This document shows, piece after piece, positions 6,611 to 7,279 of a stretch of DNA of 7,279 nucleotides. Origin of the DNA: Nitrospirota bacterium (GTDB lineage: Bacteria; Nitrospinota; Nitrospinia; Nitrospinales; VA-1); the NCBI GenBank assembly GCA_003235465.1, contig QJWD01000260.1, positions 1-7,279 on the forward strand. The letters are read 5' to 3'. Made by a program: the position numbers and the translations under genes. Numbering within the stretch: the first letter of the stretch is position 1; the number at the start of each line of letters is the position of its first letter. The notes under the pieces were generated by a model, which was not told the DNA's origin, ran no database searches, and was given only the letters and a program-made list of their open reading frames with translations.

Positions 6611-7144
6611 CTAGTTGTAAGCGGCGGTCACCGCGACGGCGCCGTTGTAGACGCCGACCGCCTGGCCCGCGCCGACGGTCAGGGTGCCGCCGATGCCCAC
6701 CAGCTGCGTCTGGGGTCCACTCGCGAAGGCGAAGCCGCAGGGTGCGGGTTGGCTCGCGCCGCCGTCGGCGGTGCAGGTGAGGTTGCTGAGCGTCATGGTG
6801 GCTCCGCCCGTTTCTGTGGGGGTGGTGAGAACGGTCACCGTGACCAGTACATTATTCGGGCCGGTGCCGGAGACATCGACGGTTCCGCGCGCGTCGGTTC
6901 CGAACAGGACCGGCCCGGTGGTGGTCGCTGCGGTGACGCCGTCGGGGTTGACCACGATGTCGCCGCCGGTTCCGGGAACGAACGTGCCGAAGTTCAAATT
7001 ATCGACCGGAGTGACGGAGATCGCTTCCAGGACCTCCGCCTGCACAGGAAGATTCGCCGTCTGCGCGCTGGCTACCGACGAAAACCCAAAAACCGCTGCA
7101 AAAACAGACACACCTGCCCACACCAACAGTTTCTTCTGCCACAT
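6611..7144 (-). CDS. Secreted DUF4402-family protein
   Basis: A 177-aa exported protein of unknown function. Residues 1-27 form a Sec signal peptide (KK, then a hydrophobic core, then ASA before Q28). The mature part resembles the DUF4402 family: LNFGTFVPG (50-58) near the start, then Gly/Thr/Val-rich strands, and the C-terminal pattern GGTLTVGAGQAVGVYNGAVAVTAAYN, here read as 152-177 with its key GxYxG and final YN. This is probably a beta-sandwich. C124 and C136 could form a disulfide. The mature protein has no lysine or histidine, one arginine (R86) and several acidic residues, so it is very acidic. The start is supported by AAGGAG (complement of 7154-7159) 9 nt before the ATG. DUF4402 proteins are often found as possible surface or pilus-like subunits, but no chaperone, usher or other partner gene is visible here. 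Role unknown. Confidence 0.85.
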   Translation of the reverse strand: MWQKKLLVWAGVSVFAAVFGFSSVASAQTANLPVQAEVLEAISVTPVDNLNFGTFVPGTGGDIVVNPDGVTAATTTGPVLFGTDARGTVDVSGTGPNNVLVTVTVLTTPTETGGATMTLSNLTCTADGGASQPAPCGFAFASGPQTQLVGIGGTLTVGAGQAVGVYNGAVAVTAAYN

Positions 7145-7172
7145 AATCGCTTTCTCCTTTTTGATCCCTAGT

Positions 7173-7187
7173 GCGGCCCCATGCCGC
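7173..7187 (-). other. Small GC hairpin in the 5' leader of the DUF4402 gene
   Basis: GCGGC (7173-7177) and GCCGC (7183-7187) pair perfectly around a 5-base loop. It lies between the -10 box and the ribosome site of the DUF4402 gene, so it would form in the mRNA leader. It is too short and lacks a U tract, so it is not a terminator. It may protect the 5' end or be fortuitous in this GC-rich genome. Confidence 0.3.
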
Positions 7188-7214
7188 GTTAATAAACGAT
7201 CCTTTCGCTACAAG

Positions 7215-7220
7215 ATTATA
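7215..7220 (-). promoter_or_regulatory. -10 box (TATAAT) of the DUF4402 gene
   Basis: Read on the minus strand, the sequence is a perfect TATAAT. It would start transcription near 7208 and give a leader of about 65 bases before the ATG at 7144. No recognisable -35 lies at 16-18 bp, where the region is instead occupied by an inverted repeat, so activation by a DNA-binding protein is possible. The AT-rich setting raises the chance of a spurious match. Confidence 0.5.
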
Positions 7221-7259
7221 ATTAATTGCCCATATTAATGATATATGGACAATTAATTA
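7219..7259. repeat. 17-bp inverted repeat upstream of the DUF4402 gene
   Basis: The left arm TAATTAATTGCCCATAT (7219-7235) and right arm ATATGGACAATTAATTA (7243-7259) pair at 16 of 17 positions around a 7-base loop. It overlaps the edge of the -10 box and covers the expected -35 region of the DUF4402 gene. It is most likely a regulator binding site. It lacks a GC-rich stem, so it is a poor terminator. The remaining 20 bases of the window are AT-rich with nothing further recognisable. Confidence 0.65.
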
Positions 7260-7279
7260 ATAATTTTTCCATGAATATT

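Noticed and set aside
6684..7238. A 184-codon plus-strand open frame opposite the DUF4402 gene
   Set aside because: The minus strand has the signal peptide, the good ribosome site, the terminator and the DUF4402 end motif; the plus frame has none of these.

Overview
The window looks like chromosomal DNA from a GC-rich Gram-negative bacterium, probably proteobacterial in the broad sense. The coding parts are clearly GC-rich. There is a bacterial-type LeuRS, an Sec signal peptide on a DUF4402 protein, and a lipoprotein-type solute-binding protein. I cannot name a genus. There are no tRNA or rRNA genes, CRISPR arrays, insertion sequences or phage genes, and all five protein genes look intact apart from leuS, which runs off the left edge.

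Layout from left to right. (1) Positions 1-2420, minus strand: leucyl-tRNA synthetase (leuS), complete at its start and lacking only an estimated 20-25 C-terminal residues. (2) Positions 2421-2563: a short divergent intergenic region. (3) Positions 2564-4003, plus strand: a PutP-like sodium/solute symporter of the SSS family. (4) Positions 4004-4207: a regulatory region with two copies of a 20-bp dyad (consensus TACCTACCA-NN-TGGTAGGTA), an extended -10 promoter and a possible 13-codon leader ORF. (5) Positions 4208-4786, plus strand: a small TetR/AcrR-family repressor. (6) Positions 4787-4891: an AT-rich gap with a third, diverged copy of the dyad. (7) Positions 4892-6478, plus strand: an OppA/DppA-like family 5 extracellular solute-binding lipoprotein with no permease or ATPase genes beside it. 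(8) Positions 6546-6580: a strong terminator hairpin that can serve both converging genes. (9) Positions 6611-7144, minus strand: a secreted DUF4402-family protein. It is preceded by a TATAAT promoter element and a 17-bp inverted repeat in an AT-rich region.

The most interesting part is 4104-6478. A TetR-type repressor is flanked by three related palindromes, two before its own start and one before the peptide-binding protein. This suggests an autoregulated regulator that also controls an orphan uptake or sensing lipoprotein. A CLC pair of cysteines in the ligand domain hints at electrophile or redox sensing, as in NemR. The other genes are a housekeeping gene (leuS), a transporter and a surface or secreted protein that appear independently regulated. 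I see no convincing sign of a wholly new multi-gene system. The proposed TetR-operator-OppA regulon and the palindrome before the DUF4402 gene are the signals most worth testing.
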